From the NCBI GenBank assembly GCA_001689445.1, contig LUJN01000003.1, forward strand, positions 62,001-126,000: 64,000 bases of DNA. Reading direction: 5' to 3'. A program made the position numbers and the translations under genes. This document shows, piece by piece, positions 9,691 through 18,539 of the stretch. Within the stretch, counting starts at the first letter, position 1, and each line of letters starts with the position of its first letter. The stretch is from Bacteroidales bacterium M3 (GTDB taxonomy: Bacteria; Bacteroidota; Bacteroidia; Bacteroidales; Muribaculaceae). The notes under the pieces were generated by a model. The model had not been told where the DNA came from, ran no database searches, and saw only the letters and a program-made list of their open reading frames with translations.

Positions 9691-11157
9691 TCAGATATGT
9701 ATTTTCACATTCCCTGCCGGAGTAGCCACGATATAGATCCCCCCTGCGAGATTGTCACATCCGACCTCAATGCCCTGCATGTTGTACACCCTGACGCCAC
9801 CATCGGAGACTATGGAGTTGCCCTCTATCTCAAAGTATTCACGGGAGTCAACCGCCACATCCTCTATCGCAGTCGAGTTGACTATGGTGAAATAGTGTAT
9901 CTCCATACGCCGCACGTTAAGCCCCGCCTTGGGCGCACGCTCAAATTTAAGCGTCTGCTTGCCGCCCTTGAGTGTAACGGTGATGTTCTCCTCTGTCCAG
10001 CTGCCGACGCCACCGGTACCCTTAAGGATATAGTTGTCAGCAACCGGTTCTCCGTCGGCATAAATACTGATAGGCTGCTTGTTTGACGAGCCGTAGCGGA
10101 GCCTTATGTCGTATGTGCCGGCTTTTGGCACGTCTATGTTATATTCGACAAAGGAGGTTGAGGTATTGTTGCCGAAGTCTCCTATCTGCAACTGTGCCTC
10201 GCTGAGGTGCTCACTGTCGCTGCTTGGGGCAAGCACCGCACCATGCTGGTCGATATAGTCGGACGCGGGAATCAGCATGTTGGTGGTGTAATACACGTCA
10301 GGATTGAAGTCCGACATATAGACAAACACCTTACCAAGGTCGGTGAGATGTCCCTGGTTTGGAAAGGCCTGCAGCAGGTTGATTCCTGCACCCCAGCTTG
10401 CATTGTTGGTGCGAGCCATAAACCATGCGTAACGGAACACATCGGGATCTTGCTCAAGATACTGCACCACCTCGGTCATATACTTCATCTGGGTCGAGGC
10501 ATCATTGGTGATATCCCCGGTTGCGGCACAGAACTCGGTGAGCCATATCGGCTTGCCGTACTTCTTCATCCTCGCGATGTTATCCTTAATGGAAGCGACA
10601 CCGGGTACATAGAAATGACATGCAATATAATCTATGCCGGCACCCTTGTCGGGTAGCAACGCGAAAAACTCGTCAAGCCACTTGCACGGGTCATTATACT
10701 CTGCCCATCCGCTCCAGTTGACGGCGGGGCTGACGAGCTTAAGACCATGCTCCTTGGCAAACTGCTGTATTCTTGGCCAATCCTCAGCCGCTTCAGTCGG
10801 GGTAAGATGAGCCTGATCTGTGAAATTAGGCTCATTGTAGCCCAACAAGTATTTTGTCTCAGGATGAGACGACAGATAATTGGCTATATTTTCAAGGCTG
10901 TAGCTCTTGTTCCAACACATGGGTATAAAGTCCATTCCAAGCTGCTGAAAGTCGCCATAAGGTGGATTGATATCGGTTGTAGGAGGCAGATTGGCCCAAT
11001 TGTAGAACCATGAAACACCGGGAGCTAAAGCCTCATAGTCGGCGTTGAACATCGAGCCGACACCGACGCCACGCTTGAAACTCTTGGCATCGACCGTCAT
11101 GGACGCTCCACAAATGAGTACCAACGCCATTGTGAATGAATTTCTAAGAAGTCTCAC
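9691..11157 (-). CDS. GH128 beta-1,3-glucanase with CBM6-like domain and sorting tail
   Basis: Secreted endo-beta-1,3-glucanase of the GH128 (Asl1-like) family. The signal peptide ends near residue 24. The catalytic domain (about 30-285) shows GYNEPNF with the likely acid/base E109, HFY, and IWLTEFC with the likely nucleophile E208. A CBM6-like beta-sandwich covers about 310-430 (SFVEYNIDVPKAGTYDIRLRY). The last ~60 residues form a T9SS type A-like tail (VYNMQGIEVG... GGIYIV). It lies just upstream of susC and about 110 bases after a secreted beta-rich protein gene. GH128 enzymes cut curdlan- and laminarin-type glucans, so this gene gives the best clue to the locus substrate. Confidence 0.88.
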   Translation of the reverse strand: MRLLRNSFTMALVLICGASMTVDAKSFKRGVGVGSMFNADYEALAPGVSWFYNWANLPPTTDINPPYGDFQQLGMDFIPMCWNKSYSLENIANYLSSHPETKYLLGYNEPNFTDQAHLTPTEAAEDWPRIQQFAKEHGLKLVSPAVNWSGWAEYNDPCKWLDEFFALLPDKGAGIDYIACHFYVPGVASIKDNIARMKKYGKPIWLTEFCAATGDITNDASTQMKYMTEVVQYLEQDPDVFRYAWFMARTNNASWGAGINLLQAFPNQGHLTDLGKVFVYMSDFNPDVYYTTNMLIPASDYIDQHGAVLAPSSDSEHLSEAQLQIGDFGNNTSTSFVEYNIDVPKAGTYDIRLRYGSSNKQPISIYADGEPVADNYILKGTGGVGSWTEENITVTLKGGKQTLKFERAPKAGLNVRRMEIHYFTIVNSTAIEDVAVDSREYFEIEGNSIVSDGGVRVYNMQGIEVGCDNLAGGIYIVATPAGNVKIHI

Positions 11158-11205
11158 TTTACTGTTTTTTAGAAAATATTGGATTGGGATTATTTTACAC
11201 GATAA

Positions 11206-11237
11206 AGGGGGGATAGCCGCAAGCGACTCTCCCCCCT
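11206..11237 (-). terminator. Hairpin between two PUL genes
   Basis: A GGGGGGA...TCCCCCC stem with two mismatches lies after the stop of the gene at 11267. The minus-strand T tract is weak (TTTATC), so partial read-through into the GH128 gene is likely. Confidence 0.5.
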
Positions 11238-11266
11238 CCTATGTTTTTGCAAAATGCGGGAGAGGC

Positions 11267-12181
11267 TTATTTCACAATCTTGGAAGCCTTGACAGTACCA
11301 TTGGAAAGGATCTCCTTCTTGATGAAGAGGCCGTTCTCAGGCTCTGCGTTAAGCTGCTGACCCTGAATGTTGAAATACTCAACGGCTACAACCTCTGCAT
11401 CGACAGTCACGTCCTCGATAGCGGCCTGGCTCTCAGCCTCGCCATAAAGATAGAAGTCAGCGATAGCGAGCTTGCTGCCTGCGTTACCTCCACCATTGAA
11501 AGTAAGGTAGTTCTTGTCGGCAGTAAGGTTGATGACCTGTGCAAAAGCCTTCATGTTCTCAGCGTCGCTGCCGGTCTTGTATTGGTCGGTCAATTCAGTG
11601 ATGGGGAGGTCTATTATATTCCAGTTGATTCCATTGAAGCTCTGCTCGGTGGAGGTGGCGGAATTGAACTTCACGGAGGGCATAATAGCATTGCCGTTGC
11701 CATCCTTAAATGTCGACTCGGGACCTACATTAAATTGGATGTCGGCATTTCTGATATCCGTACGGAACGCAAAGTGGATTCTCCATGTGTCGTCAATCAT
11801 CGTGAAATCAACGGCCTTTGCCCCGGACACAACGAGAGCGCCGTTCTCGATTACAGGCTGCCCATTCTCCATCTTGTAGAACGAGGGTGCGTTGTAGCCA
11901 CCACCCCACCATCCGATGCTGCCGATTGTCAACTCGGCAACTTCACCATAATCGGTCGTAGCTGCAGTGCCTCCCTCATAGGTATTCTCCCATATATAGT
12001 AATGTATGGCTATAGGATCGGCGAGATCACCCGACGAATACTGCACAACCTGAGTTCCGGCAGGAGCTGCGGGATAAATGGGGGCATCCTGAAGATAAAT
12101 GCGCATAGGGACTGTTTCGGCCTGAGCCATTCCGATACCGGCTACGAAAGCGGCTGCAAGGAGTAAAGATTTTTTCATCAC
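11267..12181 (-). CDS. Secreted beta-rich protein, putative glycan-binding, with sorting tail
   Basis: No family recognised. The 304-residue protein has a signal peptide (MMKKSLLLAAAFVAGIGMAQA) and no lipobox. Residues about 25-230 are beta-rich and aromatic (IGSIGWWGGGYNAPSFYKME; FNGINWNIIDLPITELTD), which fits a single carbohydrate-binding sandwich. The end (VEYFNIQGQQL to the lysine-rich terminus) resembles a T9SS type A sorting domain. It lies immediately upstream of the GH128 gene and has a -7 box at 12279-12286, so it may be first in a transcript with GH128. A surface or cell-associated glucan binder is a reasonable inference. Confidence 0.6.
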   Translation of the reverse strand: MMKKSLLLAAAFVAGIGMAQAETVPMRIYLQDAPIYPAAPAGTQVVQYSSGDLADPIAIHYYIWENTYEGGTAATTDYGEVAELTIGSIGWWGGGYNAPSFYKMENGQPVIENGALVVSGAKAVDFTMIDDTWRIHFAFRTDIRNADIQFNVGPESTFKDGNGNAIMPSVKFNSATSTEQSFNGINWNIIDLPITELTDQYKTGSDAENMKAFAQVINLTADKNYLTFNGGGNAGSKLAIADFYLYGEAESQAAIEDVTVDAEVVAVEYFNIQGQQLNAEPENGLFIKKEILSNGTVKASKIVK

Positions 12182-12278
12182 TTTAAGGGTTTAGTTAGGT
12201 TAATAAAAAGTTGCTTTCAAGTTTGGTTGTTGACGATGCTGCAATTTCCGTGACCGGCTCTTGCCGCATCCGACACTG

Positions 12279-12286
12279 CAAATATA
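12279..12286 (-). promoter_or_regulatory. -7 box for the gene at 11267-12181
   Basis: TATATTTG is an exact TAnnTTTG match on the minus strand, about 98 bases before the ATG. The -33 box is not obvious. It implies a leader of about 90 nt. Confidence 0.55.
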
Positions 12287-12648
12287 GGAAGCATTTGCCG
12301 CCATATCTCCCCATTGGAAGCAACAAGTAAATATTTTAATACTAAATTATTGTGAATCAACGCTAATAACCCTTAGCCAAGTAAACCTCTTATCGCCGTG
12401 GAAAAGCCCTTATCCACCACCCTGCAAGGATGATATGCCCCCATTATGGTCGCGACATTTCGCTATACCCACCATGCCTCCTCGCGCTCACGCCCCAGCC
12501 TCCGACCCAATGCCGACCCTCGCAGAGGGTCAATCTATGTAGCCCCACATAGCCGACAGCGCGGTCACACGCCAAGGATATGTGGGGTATGGACGTGAAA
12601 TCCCTCTGCGAGGGTCAGAATAATGGGATGGGAACCACGGACAACCCG
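12287..12648. other. Intergenic stretch between two PUL genes
   Basis: No coding region is supported here. It holds the upstream part of the 12279 promoter region and, next to the regulator stop, the nested inverted repeat at 12515-12616. Confidence 0.7.
12515..12616. repeat. Nested palindromic inverted repeat after the regulator gene
   Basis: Outer 15-bp arms (12515-12529 and 12602-12616, GACCCTCGCAGAGGG type) are inverted copies and each is itself nearly palindromic. An inner pair CCCCACATA / TATGTGGGG (12543-12551 and 12579-12587) continues the pairing. It lies 33 bases downstream of the regulator stop and could act as a 3' structure. Unlike the REP-like pairs it has no GTAG head. Confidence 0.7.
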
Positions 12649-14304
12649 CTACACGCGCTTGCGCTTGGGGCGGTTGTTGTAGACGGTCTGGATGGAACAG
12701 CGTAGCATCTTGGCAATGCGCGCGCTCTCGGTGATGCCGAGGCGGTGGAGAGCCCAGATGCGCAGGCGTGTATTGAGCAGCTCGCCGTCCTTCAGCTCGA
12801 TGCGGTCGTCAGGCTCCTGGTCGGCATTGTACTCGTCAAGGAAATTGGGGAATATGCGGATAAACGTCTCGTCAAAGCTCTTGTAGAACCTCTGCATCTC
12901 GCCCTGAACGAGGCTCTCGCTCTCAAGCATGTCGGCCAGCTCGCCAAACTGGCGCGTCTTGACCTTGCGCAACAGCTTCTTGCGCAGGTCGTCGAGGTCG
13001 TTGATATAGTCGGTCGACAGGTTGAACGCATATCCGATATACTCCTCCTTGACGGCGTTTGACTCCTGTAGCTTGGCATTGGCGGCGTTAAGGTTCTCGT
13101 TTAGTCGAGTCTGCTCATCGTGAGCCTCGGAGAGGTCACGATGGGCAGCGTGGAGCTGCTCCACGCGCTCGTTAAGCTCGCCGTTGAGGATGGCGAGCTG
13201 CTCACGGTTGCGCCGCAAGACACGGTATTGGCGCACCATAAACGCTATAAGCCCCAAAAGCACTACGGCCAGAACGCTTACTACAATCAGCGACGTGCGC
13301 ACCATCCTGTCCTTCTCGCGCAACTGCTGAAGGTAGGCACCACGCACCTCGTCCTGAAAAGCCGAGATGCTGACCATGCGTATACGGTTGTGATAGAAAT
13401 GGGCCTGGTCGAGGCAATAATTGATGTAGGCATATGCACGTGTGATGTCCCCGTGATTGTAGAGAAACGCGGCAAGCTCCTGCAGCGACGCTATGTCGCG
13501 GTTGACTGAGCGCACATCGGCCATCGAGGAGTAAATCATATATTTGATATATTCCGAGGGACGGGCCTGCATCTCGTGGGTCTTGGCCACCTGATAGGCG
13601 TCCATCGCATCCCGGCGGGAGTCGATATGTGACGAGTTGACCCGCGCCTCAAGCTGTCGCAACATGTCGAGCGGAGTGTCGACACCCATCTTTGACACCA
13701 CGTGGGCAAGCCATTGTGGCGACTGCTCCCCTATCACCATCCCGAGCGAATCCTTGTAGAGATTTGACTTGGCGGCATACTCGTCGGCCATTGCGCGGTC
13801 GTCACTCAGGTACAGACTATAGTGGGAATAAAGGTATGACATCGTGTCGTAGTAGTCGGCACGAAGTCCCTCCGGCAACGATGCACCGTCAATGCCCGAC
13901 ACGACGTTCAGGGCCTCCGGAAACAGACCGCACGCAGCATAGACGTATGCCATGCGCGTCCCCCACTCGGCCCGGGCGTGGGGCATGCCCATACGCTGCG
14001 ACAGATCGAGTGCCTCACGCGCATAATGGATGGCAGAGTCGGAGTCAAAGGTGTAATACTCATAATACAGTTTCTTTAGCTCGCCATAACGCTCCGCGTC
14101 GCTATCGGAACGCGCCATGCGGGCCTTTATGGCATCAATGCGCACCTCCTTGGCGTGTACAAACCTTGAATTGTCATTTACCATGGTATCAAGGCGGCGA
14201 AGCAACTCCTCGTTGTCGTCGATAAAGCTATAGGCGTGTGCCGCCAAAGGGCACACGAGAAACATGATTATGATGCTGTATACGTATCTGAACAAATATT
14301 GCAC
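12649..14304 (-). CDS. Membrane-anchored TPR/coiled-coil transcriptional regulator (DUF6377-like)
   Basis: Likely PUL regulator. The start is taken as the GTG at 14304 (551 residues): a good promoter lies at 14351-14381, so farther upstream starts would not be transcribed, and GTG gives a signal-like N-terminus (MQYLFRYVYSIIIMFLVCPLAAHA). A TPR-like periplasmic region (about 40-310) is followed by one membrane span (SLIVVSVLAVVLLGLIAFMV) and a long coiled coil (REQLAILNGELNERVEQLHAAH). The cytoplasmic end has the LRIWALHRLGITESARIAKMLRCSIQTVYNNR segment, which resembles a helix-turn-helix. The architecture matches Bacteroidetes DUF6377 regulators. It sits in the middle of the glucan locus, so sensing of its oligosaccharide is inferred. 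Confidence 0.75.
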   Translation of the reverse strand: MQYLFRYVYSIIIMFLVCPLAAHAYSFIDDNEELLRRLDTMVNDNSRFVHAKEVRIDAIKARMARSDSDAERYGELKKLYYEYYTFDSDSAIHYAREALDLSQRMGMPHARAEWGTRMAYVYAACGLFPEALNVVSGIDGASLPEGLRADYYDTMSYLYSHYSLYLSDDRAMADEYAAKSNLYKDSLGMVIGEQSPQWLAHVVSKMGVDTPLDMLRQLEARVNSSHIDSRRDAMDAYQVAKTHEMQARPSEYIKYMIYSSMADVRSVNRDIASLQELAAFLYNHGDITRAYAYINYCLDQAHFYHNRIRMVSISAFQDEVRGAYLQQLREKDRMVRTSLIVVSVLAVVLLGLIAFMVRQYRVLRRNREQLAILNGELNERVEQLHAAHRDLSEAHDEQTRLNENLNAANAKLQESNAVKEEYIGYAFNLSTDYINDLDDLRKKLLRKVKTRQFGELADMLESESLVQGEMQRFYKSFDETFIRIFPNFLDEYNADQEPDDRIELKDGELLNTRLRIWALHRLGITESARIAKMLRCSIQTVYNNRPKRKRV

Positions 14305-14350
14305 GGTATTTATGGTATGATAGTAAATGTCTACAATGGGTTTGCTGTCG

Positions 14351-14381
14351 CAAATATAGCCATAATTTTTCACAAATGCAA
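14351..14381 (-). promoter_or_regulatory. Promoter of the PUL regulator
   Basis: -7 TATATTTG (14351-14358) with a -33 TTG at 14379-14381, spacing 20. Transcription would start near 14344, about 40 bases before the GTG at 14304. Confidence 0.7.
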
Positions 14382-14427
14382 CAGTCCTCAGAACGACTTT
14401 CAACACTCGGCCATCCCATGGCAAAGA

Positions 14428-14457
14428 CGCGGGCCACTCATCGACGAGCAGCCCGCG
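14428..14457 (-). terminator. Hairpin downstream of the GH3 gene
   Basis: CGCGGGC and GCCCGCG arms (7 bp, with a further CTC/GAG pairing inside) lie between the GH3 stop and the regulator promoter. There is no strong T tract, so the terminator call is tentative. Confidence 0.4.
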
Positions 14458-14581
14458 CCACAAAGCAGTGCAATTACGGTTAAGTATTAAATCCTGAGGA
14501 TTAAGGCTTAATTAAACCCATTGTATTATATCTATCAAATAACACTATAACAACTAATTAACTGTATTCACTTCAATATCT

Positions 14582-16846
14582 TCATTTTACGTTGACCTTG
14601 CCGCGCGAGCGGATGTCGTCGGAGGCCGCGCCTACAAGGATGTCAAACTGTCCCGGCTCGACCTTCCAGCCCTTGGCGTCGGCATCGTAGTAGCTGAACG
14701 CCTCGGGCGACAGCTCCACGGTGACATCGCGCGTCTCGCCGGGGGCAAGCGACACCTTGGCAAAGCCCTTCAGCTCCTTGACGGGACGGGCCATCGTGCT
14801 CTCGCGGTCGGAGACGTAGACCTGCACGACCTCCGCCCCGGCACGGCTACCGGTGTTGGTGACGGGGACGGTGACTTTCACGCCCTGCCCTGCCGTTATC
14901 TCGTCGGCGCTCAATGTCGCCTTGCCTATCTTGAAGGTGGTGTAGCTCAAGCCGTGCCCGAAGGCGAAGTTGGGCTTCACCTTCTTGTCGCGGGCGAGCT
15001 TGTCGGCGTAGCGGTAGCCGACATCGAGCCCCTCGCTGTAGGTCACCGTGCCGTCAACACCGGGATAGAGCCGGGCGTCGCCGGTGGCATGGGCGGCATA
15101 GTCGGTCAGCTCGCGTGCCATGGTGAACGGCAGCTTGCCGGAGGGGTTGACCTCGCCAAAGAGAACGCGGGCCAAGGCGTTACCCGCCTCCGAGCCGCTG
15201 TACCACGACTCCACGACAGCGGGCACCGAGGCGAGCCACGGCATAGCCACCGAGTTGCCGGTCTCAAGCACGACCACCGTGCGGGGGTTGGCTTTTACGA
15301 GAGCCTCTATCAACGCATCCTGCTCGTAGGGGAGTCCGTAGCTGAGGCGGTCGACGCCCTCGCAGTCCTGGTGGCGGTTCTTGTTCAATCCACCTATCAT
15401 TATCACCACGTCGGCTGTGTGTGCGGCCTCGACAGCCGCGTTGCGCAACGCCACGGGGTCAATCTCTTTCTGCTCGGGGGCGACGGCATCCTTGCGGTCT
15501 TGCGCCATCTCGGCTGGTGACTCATATCCGGGGAGGTAGGTCACTGTGGCTCGGTCGCCGACAAGGTTGCGGATGCCCTGCAACGGGGAAATCTCACGGA
15601 ATGTCTTCAGCTGCGACGAGCCGCCGCCGAGGGTCATGGAGTGGACGGCGTTCTCGCCGACTACGAGTATATTTTTCAACGAGCCGATGTCGAGCGGGAG
15701 CAGGTCGGCCTTTGACTTCTTTGTCGCCGGGGTGTTCTTGAGCAGCACTATGCCCTCCTCGGCTATGGTGCGCGCCACGGCGGCGTGCTCCTCGGTGGCA
15801 AACGAACCCCAGGGGCGATTGCGATCCATGGTGGTGCGCATCGACAGGCGCAACACGCGGCGCACCTTGTCGTCAAGATCCTTGACGCTGTATTTGCCCT
15901 CTTTCAATCCCTTGAGATAGGGCGCGGCCATGTAGTAGTTGTTGTAGGCGTTGCTCTCTCCCCAGTCGAGGCCGTTGGTCCAGCTGCCAAACTCCATGTC
16001 AAGGCCGTTGGCCACCACCTTGTCGGTGTTGTGCACGGCGCCCCAGTCGGAAATGGCCACGCCGTCAAAGCCCCAGTCGCCTTTTAGGATGTCGAGCAGC
16101 AGCTCTGTATTCTCGCAGGCGTGGTCACCACGGAACTTATTGTATCCCGGCATGATAGCCCATGCATTGCCATCGACGACGGCAGCACGGAAAGCGGGGA
16201 GATATATCTCATGGAGCGTGCGGTCATCGACCTCGACATTGATATGGTCGCGGTCATGCTCCTGGTTGTTGAGCGCGTAATGCTTCACGCAGGCGGCGAC
16301 ACCGTTCTGCTGCACCCCCTTGATGTAGGGCACCACCATCACCGACGCGAGATAGGGGTCCTCACCCATGTACTCGAAACTGCGTCCGTTGAGCGGCGTG
16401 CGGTTAATGTTGACGCCGGGGCCGAGCAGCACATTCTTGTTACGGTAGCGCGCCTCCTCGCCAATAGCCTTTCCATATCGCAGTGACATCTCAGGGTTCC
16501 ACGTGGCGGCAAGAGCCGTCAACGCCGGGAAAGCGGTGCACGAGTCGTTGGTCCAGTCGGCCCAGTTCCACTCGTCCCACAGCACCTCGGCACGCACACC
16601 GTGAGGGCCGTCGGTCATCCAGTTTTCGGGGATGCCGAGACGCTTCACGCCGGGAGAACTGAATTTGCTCTGGGCATGAAGTATCGCCACTTTCTCTTCA
16701 AGGGTCATACGCCCCAAAGCGTCCTCGACACGCTCCTCAATAGGCTTTGTGTCATCAAGGTAAAGGGGCAGCTCGGCCGCTGTCACAGCGGCCGCTGCTC
16801 CGGTTAAGATTGTTCCTGCTAATATTTGAAAAAACTTTATCATCAT
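14582..16846 (-). CDS. GH3 beta-glucosidase, exported
   Basis: Exo-acting beta-glucosidase that trims oligosaccharides to glucose, probably in the periplasm. Signal peptide about 1-23. The GH3 N-terminal barrel carries CVKHYALNNQE (about 186-196) and the catalytic nucleophile in AISDWGAVHNT (D267). The C-terminal sandwich starts near 400 and is followed by a fibronectin type III-like domain (about 640-745). Length 754 is typical of bglX-like enzymes. The 120-base gap to the upstream GH5 gene, with no clear promoter, suggests co-transcription. It completes a GH128/GH5/GH3 set for beta-glucan breakdown. Confidence 0.92.
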   Translation of the reverse strand: MMIKFFQILAGTILTGAAAAVTAAELPLYLDDTKPIEERVEDALGRMTLEEKVAILHAQSKFSSPGVKRLGIPENWMTDGPHGVRAEVLWDEWNWADWTNDSCTAFPALTALAATWNPEMSLRYGKAIGEEARYRNKNVLLGPGVNINRTPLNGRSFEYMGEDPYLASVMVVPYIKGVQQNGVAACVKHYALNNQEHDRDHINVEVDDRTLHEIYLPAFRAAVVDGNAWAIMPGYNKFRGDHACENTELLLDILKGDWGFDGVAISDWGAVHNTDKVVANGLDMEFGSWTNGLDWGESNAYNNYYMAAPYLKGLKEGKYSVKDLDDKVRRVLRLSMRTTMDRNRPWGSFATEEHAAVARTIAEEGIVLLKNTPATKKSKADLLPLDIGSLKNILVVGENAVHSMTLGGGSSQLKTFREISPLQGIRNLVGDRATVTYLPGYESPAEMAQDRKDAVAPEQKEIDPVALRNAAVEAAHTADVVIMIGGLNKNRHQDCEGVDRLSYGLPYEQDALIEALVKANPRTVVVLETGNSVAMPWLASVPAVVESWYSGSEAGNALARVLFGEVNPSGKLPFTMARELTDYAAHATGDARLYPGVDGTVTYSEGLDVGYRYADKLARDKKVKPNFAFGHGLSYTTFKIGKATLSADEITAGQGVKVTVPVTNTGSRAGAEVVQVYVSDRESTMARPVKELKGFAKVSLAPGETRDVTVELSPEAFSYYDADAKGWKVEPGQFDILVGAASDDIRSRGKVNVK

Positions 16847-16907
16847 TCCTGCAATTTTAAGTATGTCTATGTAGGTTACGTAATATCTTTTTAATTAGGC
16901 AACAACC

Positions 16908-16965
16908 AACTATGAACTATAAACTCTGCACCCTGAACTTTGAACTATGCACTTTGAATTGTGCA
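16908..16965 (-). repeat. AGTGC-type 3'-end repeat after the GH5 gene
   Basis: On the coding (minus) strand, directly after the TAG stop, units such as TGCACAATTCAAAG, TGCATAGTTCAAAG and TTCAGGGTGCAGAG follow with a period of about 10-11. Related sequence follows the stop at 54391 and ends the NUDIX gene at 39243. Confidence 0.65.
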
Positions 16966-18276
16966 CTATCTAAGTTTGATGGCTTTTATATAGCTGTCAT
17001 GCTTCAGCATCCTGTCGGCGCGGGCATTCTCGACATAGCGGTTGAGAGCTATCCTTGCCGAGTCGACATCAAGCCGTGCACGCGCATCGCGTATCTCGCC
17101 GTATGAGCCTCGCGGCGACTCCACAAACTCCACGACCTTATCCCAATAGGGGGGCGTCGCTATGCCTGTCATCGCGCTGTCCTCGATTTTCTTGTAGGGC
17201 CAAAATGTGTAGCCTATATTGTTGTCGCGCATCACGTCGACAAACTGTGACATCCATTCGTCGGTGTTGTGCCCTATCTCGCCCATGTACATCGGTAGCC
17301 CTGTCTTGTCTCGGAAGTCGATGAAACTTTGTATGGCCTCCTTTGTAGCCGCGCCGCCATAGCGGTGGCATGTATACATGATGTTGTCGTCAAATTTCCA
17401 GTCGGTGAACGGCTCGAAATTGCTGTTCCACTGTGCGCCGCCGAGCAGCACGATATGGTTGCCGTCGTGACGGCGTATCGCCTCGGTGGCACGCTTGTAG
17501 AGCGGTTCGAGCGATGCGTTGAGCGAGTCGCGTTCCGCGCCTTCCCAATATGTGGCAATCGGCTCGTTGGCAAGCTCATACCCGAGTATTACAGGCTCAT
17601 CCTTGTAGCGGTCGGCGATGCGTTCCCATATGGCGACAAACTGCCCCTGGGCCACGCTGTCGGTCATCAGCCACGGATAGCCGTATGAGTCGTCGATATT
17701 GTCGCCGGTCTGTCCGCCCGGGCAGTCGTGCATGTCGAGTATCACACGCAGCCCATGACGGCGGCTCCAATCCACCAATGAATCCACGAGCCGGAAGCCC
17801 TCGTTCTCGTCGTTCACGCCGAGATAGCTCTCGGGGGTGAACAAGCGGTAGTGGAACGGCAGGCGTATAGTATTGGCGCCGGTTGACGCTATGAACTCAA
17901 CATCCTCCTCGGTGACATAGTTGTCACGGAAATTCTTCCAGAATCGCGCAGCCTCCGTCGGGCCGACCATCTGCCTGAAAGCCTCGTCAATCATGTGGGG
18001 CGACGATGTACGCTTGAAGCCGAACATGTACCCCTCGGGGTTTAGCCAGTTGCCGAGATTGGTTCCCTTTATATAGAACTTCTCACCCTTGGAGTCGACA
18101 ATATCCTTGCCGCTCACACGCAGAAAGTCTTTGTCGCCATCCCCGTCCCGGGTGGATGTTCCGTTATTGGAGACACACGACATCACGACGTGGGACACTC
18201 CCAATGCCATGACGAGTATGATGATGCCGTTGAGCATCCCGGTGATTGACTTCCTGATAAATGACTGTACTTTCAT
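16966..18276 (-). CDS. GH5 family glycosidase, lipoprotein
   Basis: Likely endo-beta-glucanase or exo-beta-1,3-glucanase-type GH5 enzyme (436 residues). The start MKVQSFIRKS gives a hydrophobic signal that ends VVMSC, so C34 is a likely lipidation site. The barrel follows: GTNLGNWLNPEGYMF (about 71-85), VILDMHDCPGG, ELANEPIATYW with the acid/base E238, CHRYGG, and MYMGEIGHN with the nucleophile E333. The GNWLNPEG start motif resembles the exo-beta-1,3-glucanase branch of GH5. An upstream in-frame start at 18312 would add 12 residues with no support. It is grouped with GH3 and GH128, so beta-glucan is the likely substrate; subfamily not assigned. Confidence 0.88.
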   Translation of the reverse strand: MKVQSFIRKSITGMLNGIIILVMALGVSHVVMSCVSNNGTSTRDGDGDKDFLRVSGKDIVDSKGEKFYIKGTNLGNWLNPEGYMFGFKRTSSPHMIDEAFRQMVGPTEAARFWKNFRDNYVTEEDVEFIASTGANTIRLPFHYRLFTPESYLGVNDENEGFRLVDSLVDWSRRHGLRVILDMHDCPGGQTGDNIDDSYGYPWLMTDSVAQGQFVAIWERIADRYKDEPVILGYELANEPIATYWEGAERDSLNASLEPLYKRATEAIRRHDGNHIVLLGGAQWNSNFEPFTDWKFDDNIMYTCHRYGGAATKEAIQSFIDFRDKTGLPMYMGEIGHNTDEWMSQFVDVMRDNNIGYTFWPYKKIEDSAMTGIATPPYWDKVVEFVESPRGSYGEIRDARARLDVDSARIALNRYVENARADRMLKHDSYIKAIKLR

Positions 18277-18476
18277 GTAGGTAGTAGGTTCTGAATTTTT
18301 TCGGTATCGCAAATTTCACAACAAAACCCCACATATTAAAGAGTCCATAATGTCAAAGTAACTTTTTGAACTTACTACGCCATGGTTATCAACAACTTAT
18401 GCCGCGGATATGGTAGTTTGGTTATAGTAGTGAGACACCCACAATCCCACTGTTTTTACCCCATGTATTTAACAAA

Positions 18477-18517
18477 AGCGGCCATACAGCCGGAGATTCC
18501 CGATACATATGGCCGCT
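18477..18517 (-). terminator. Terminator of the CotH-domain gene
   Basis: AGCGGCCATA and TATGGCCGCT arms (10 bp) around a 21-base loop. The stem is followed by TTTTGTTAA on the minus strand and CTTTTG on the plus strand. Confidence 0.65.
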
Positions 18518-18539
18518 CTTTTGCCTATCAATTGCAGCG

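Noticed and set aside
14305..14463. Upstream extension of the PUL regulator
   Set aside because: A clear -33/-7 promoter at 14351-14381 lies inside this stretch, so it cannot be part of the coding sequence.
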